The notes under the pieces were generated by a model. That model saw only the letters and a program-made list of their open reading frames with translations, searched no databases and had not been told where the DNA came from. A program made the position numbers and the translations under genes. Of a DNA stretch of 6,181 nucleotides, positions 6,133 through 6,181 are shown piece after piece; the first letter of the stretch is position 1; each line of letters begins with the position of its first letter. Origin of the DNA: Nitrospirota bacterium (GTDB lineage Bacteria > Nitrospirota > Thermodesulfovibrionia > Thermodesulfovibrionales > Magnetobacteriaceae); assembly GCA_015233485.1 (NCBI GenBank), contig JADFXO010000243.1:1-6181 (forward strand), written 5' to 3'.

Positions 6133-6181
6133 AAAAATCGCTTGATGAAATAAAGGACATTCTAAACAGGCACAGTGGAGA
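6129..6181 (+). CDS. Probable minimal nucleotidyltransferase (MNT-type), N-terminus only, cut by window edge
   Basis: Only 17 full codons are present, reading MKKSLDEIKDILNRHSG. This looks like the usual opening helix of MNT-type nucleotidyltransferases (M-K-x-L-D-E-I-K-x-I-L-x-x-H), which precedes the GSxxRGE catalytic motif; that motif lies outside the window. Such proteins often pair with a HEPN protein as a toxin-antitoxin module (MntA antitoxin adds AMP to the HEPN toxin). AAGGA (6116-6120) lies 8 bases before the ATG, and the start overlaps the stop of the small ORF before it. The family call rests on a short piece and is tentative. Confidence 0.45.
   Translation, partial: MKKSLDEIKDILNRHSG

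Overview
The window is a stretch of bacterial chromosome of balanced base composition. Its left 5.8 kb is read from the minus strand and its last ~150 bases from the plus strand. The gene content (a soluble NADH-linked iron-sulfur flavoprotein set with very many clusters) suggests an anaerobic or microaerophilic bacterium, possibly an uncultured Nitrospirota or Desulfobacterota type. That taxonomic guess is inference only, because no rRNA or marker gene is present.

Reading down the minus strand from the right: hisH (glutamine amidotransferase subunit of imidazole-glycerol-phosphate synthase, 5820-5206); a 72-base gap holding an 18-bp tandem duplication; a gene fusing a complete response-regulator receiver domain to a NuoE/HydC-type [2Fe-2S] thioredoxin-like protein (5133-4282); a NuoF/HydB-type NADH-binding flavoprotein with extra ferredoxin domains at both ends (4268-2388); and a NuoG/formate-dehydrogenase-alpha-like subunit (from 2391, running off the left edge after 797 codons). 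The last three form a tight operon: a 13-base gap, then an ATGA start/stop overlap, each with its own ribosome binding site. The order E-F-G matches hydC-hydB-hydA of electron-bifurcating hydrogenases.

The three proteins together carry motifs for about ten iron-sulfur clusters plus FMN and NAD(H) sites, enough for a complete soluble NADH module. The large subunit has an FDH-like molybdopterin scaffold. However, the position that holds the catalytic Cys/Sec in formate dehydrogenases is Gly (G347), and the following His is Phe. It is therefore unlikely to be an ordinary formate dehydrogenase. Either it is an electron-transfer NuoG-like subunit (of a complex I or a bifurcating complex) or it acts on an unknown substrate. 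The receiver domain on the E subunit raises the possibility that a histidine kinase controls, or senses through, this redox complex.

On the right, after ~210 non-coding bases with a REP-like hairpin repeat, the plus strand carries a very small ORF (6031-6132). It overlaps by ATGA the start of what looks like a minimal nucleotidyltransferase (MNT) gene cut by the window edge.
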